Virus record (IMG/VR): IMGVR_UViG_3300020477_000142
Span: 1-22,831 of that record
Direction: 5' to 3' (one strand)
DNA from: a virus
Length of the DNA: 22,831 bases
In this document: positions 22,249 through 22,831 of the stretch, piece by piece
Numbering within the stretch: position 1 is the first letter of the stretch
Layout of the letters: every line of letters starts with the position of its first letter
Notes under the pieces: model-generated
Told to the model about the DNA's origin: nothing
Seen by the model: only the letters and a program-made list of their open reading frames with translations
Database searches by the model: none
Position numbers and translations under genes: made by a program

Positions 22249-22831
22249 TTATTTAATGATTCTGCCTTCTTGCATTGCATCGCTGATTTCACTTTCGTAT
22301 TTATCAAACTCTGCAACACTCATGGCAGCAATCTCTCTTTCAGACCACACTCTTTGTTGATTTGTATCTACACTAGTTGTTTTAGTGGAAATCATATCAG
22401 CAGCAGATTGTGCAGCCTGTTTAGAATTTGACGTAGGTTGTGTAACCTCTAATCCAATATCCTTTTTAAATAAATCTAAAGCTCTACTGGCTAAAGTTGC
22501 ATCATTTGGGTTATTAAAAATCCAATCTTTAATAGCCTCTGGTTGCAAATTAGCCCAATCTTGAAATTCATCGCTGTTTCTAATTTCATCAAAATCAGGA
22601 TGTTTTTCTCGAAGGTCCTTTTCAGCTTCTCGTTTTAGTGTTTCTGTTTCACGATTCTGCATTGCATCTAATCTTGTTTGCAATTCAGCAACTTGATTTT
22701 CACTTTGCATGTGAGCAACAGACTCTACTACTTCGTAAACATCAGGATACTCGTTTTTAAACTTTTCTAGTTCTTCTGGAGATTTTGGAGCTTTATACTC
22801 TGGTCTGTTTGCAACAGCTTCCTGTATTAAC
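22249..22831 (-). CDS. capsid scaffold/assembly protein, N-terminus beyond the window
   Basis: The frame is open to the right edge, giving 193 visible residues; an internal Met at 22710 is not a required start, because the 40 codons before it are open and continue the same composition (AVANRPEYKAPKSPEELEKF). The protein is highly charged and helical. It has a coiled-coil middle (QVAELQTRLDAMQNRETETLKREAEKDLREKHPDF), then DEFQDWANLQPEAIKDWIF, a Gln/Ser/Thr-rich linker, and a short helical end (WSEREIAAMSVAEFDKYESEI) closing with GRIIK. Helical, charged, directly before the coat gene and with a C-terminal helical hook: this is the usual scaffold pattern. It should guide procapsid assembly and then leave. 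Confidence 0.8.
   Translation of the reverse strand, partial: LIQEAVANRPEYKAPKSPEELEKFKNEYPDVYEVVESVAHMQSENQVAELQTRLDAMQNRETETLKREAEKDLREKHPDFDEIRNSDEFQDWANLQPEAIKDWIFNNPNDATLASRALDLFKKDIGLEVTQPTSNSKQAAQSAADMISTKTTSVDTNQQRVWSEREIAAMSVAEFDKYESEISDAMQEGRIIK

Noticed and set aside
22228-22254. An AAACTA/TAGTTT inverted repeat between scaffold and capsid genes, as terminator.
   Set aside because: The stem is 5-6 A/T-rich pairs, it is not followed by T residues on the minus strand, and termination before the capsid gene makes little sense.
1-22831. CRISPR array, tRNA, integrase, attachment site or insertion sequence.
   Set aside because: Regular repeats here are all inside coding sequence and in frame. 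I saw no cloverleaf, transposase, recombinase or spaced palindromic direct repeats.

Overview
The window is the late (structural and lysis) region of an AT-rich tailed-phage genome. Every gene I can support lies on the minus strand, so transcription runs from the right end of the window to the left. Gene content and order resemble T7-type podoviruses as modified in marine phages of AT-rich bacteria, such as the pelagiphages that infect SAR11. The case rests on gene order, small tightly packed genes, low GC, a gp11-like tail adaptor, a gp12/gp10-like tail protein, a set of giant internal virion proteins and recognisable marine-phage sequence styles. The host is inference: no host gene, tRNA or integrase is present.

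In transcription order: (1) a head module, with a scaffold/assembly protein cut by the right edge, the major capsid protein, and a beta-rich head-associated (decoration?) protein. Hairpins that look like terminators or attenuators follow both of the last two genes, as T7 has a terminator after its capsid gene. (2) Two small basic proteins, then the tail adaptor and the tail nozzle/stabilisation-like protein. (3) A 1421-residue tail fibre with a His-rich N-terminal head, three ~180-200-residue repeats, a YadA-like repeat stalk and a self-cleaving peptidase S74 chaperone. (4) A MORN-repeat (YwqK-like) accessory gene with rearranged ends, and two further small genes. (5) Four to five ejection/internal virion proteins: an 867-residue Ala/Gln-rich helical protein, a 405-residue protein with a cationic amphipathic N-terminus, a 202-residue acidic protein, an 805-residue protein with a C-terminal lytic-transglycosylase-like domain, and a 1365-residue gp16-like protein. 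(6) A lysis module: GH24 lysozyme, a 50-residue protein, a 3-TM holin and a 36-residue single-TM protein. (7) A convincing intrinsic terminator, then the start of another late gene at the left edge (terminase by T7 analogy, not provable here).

The fibre sits between the tail nozzle and the internal virion proteins, not after them as in T7. The muralytic domain is on the protein preceding the gp16-like protein, not on the gp16-like protein itself. The most unusual locus is the 3' end of the fibre gene plus the MORN gene (12.88-13.4 kb). The MORN gene lacks a canonical start with a ribosome site. It contains a 63-nt-spaced, near-identical 23-nt repeat. It ends in an out-of-frame stretch that, read one frame over, looks like a second copy of the fibre's terminal coiled coil. 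This looks like a recombination junction at a host-range locus. There is no CRISPR array, tRNA, rRNA, insertion sequence or plus-strand gene that I can support. Apart from the leading/trailing gaps described, there is no gene-free stretch over 300 bases.
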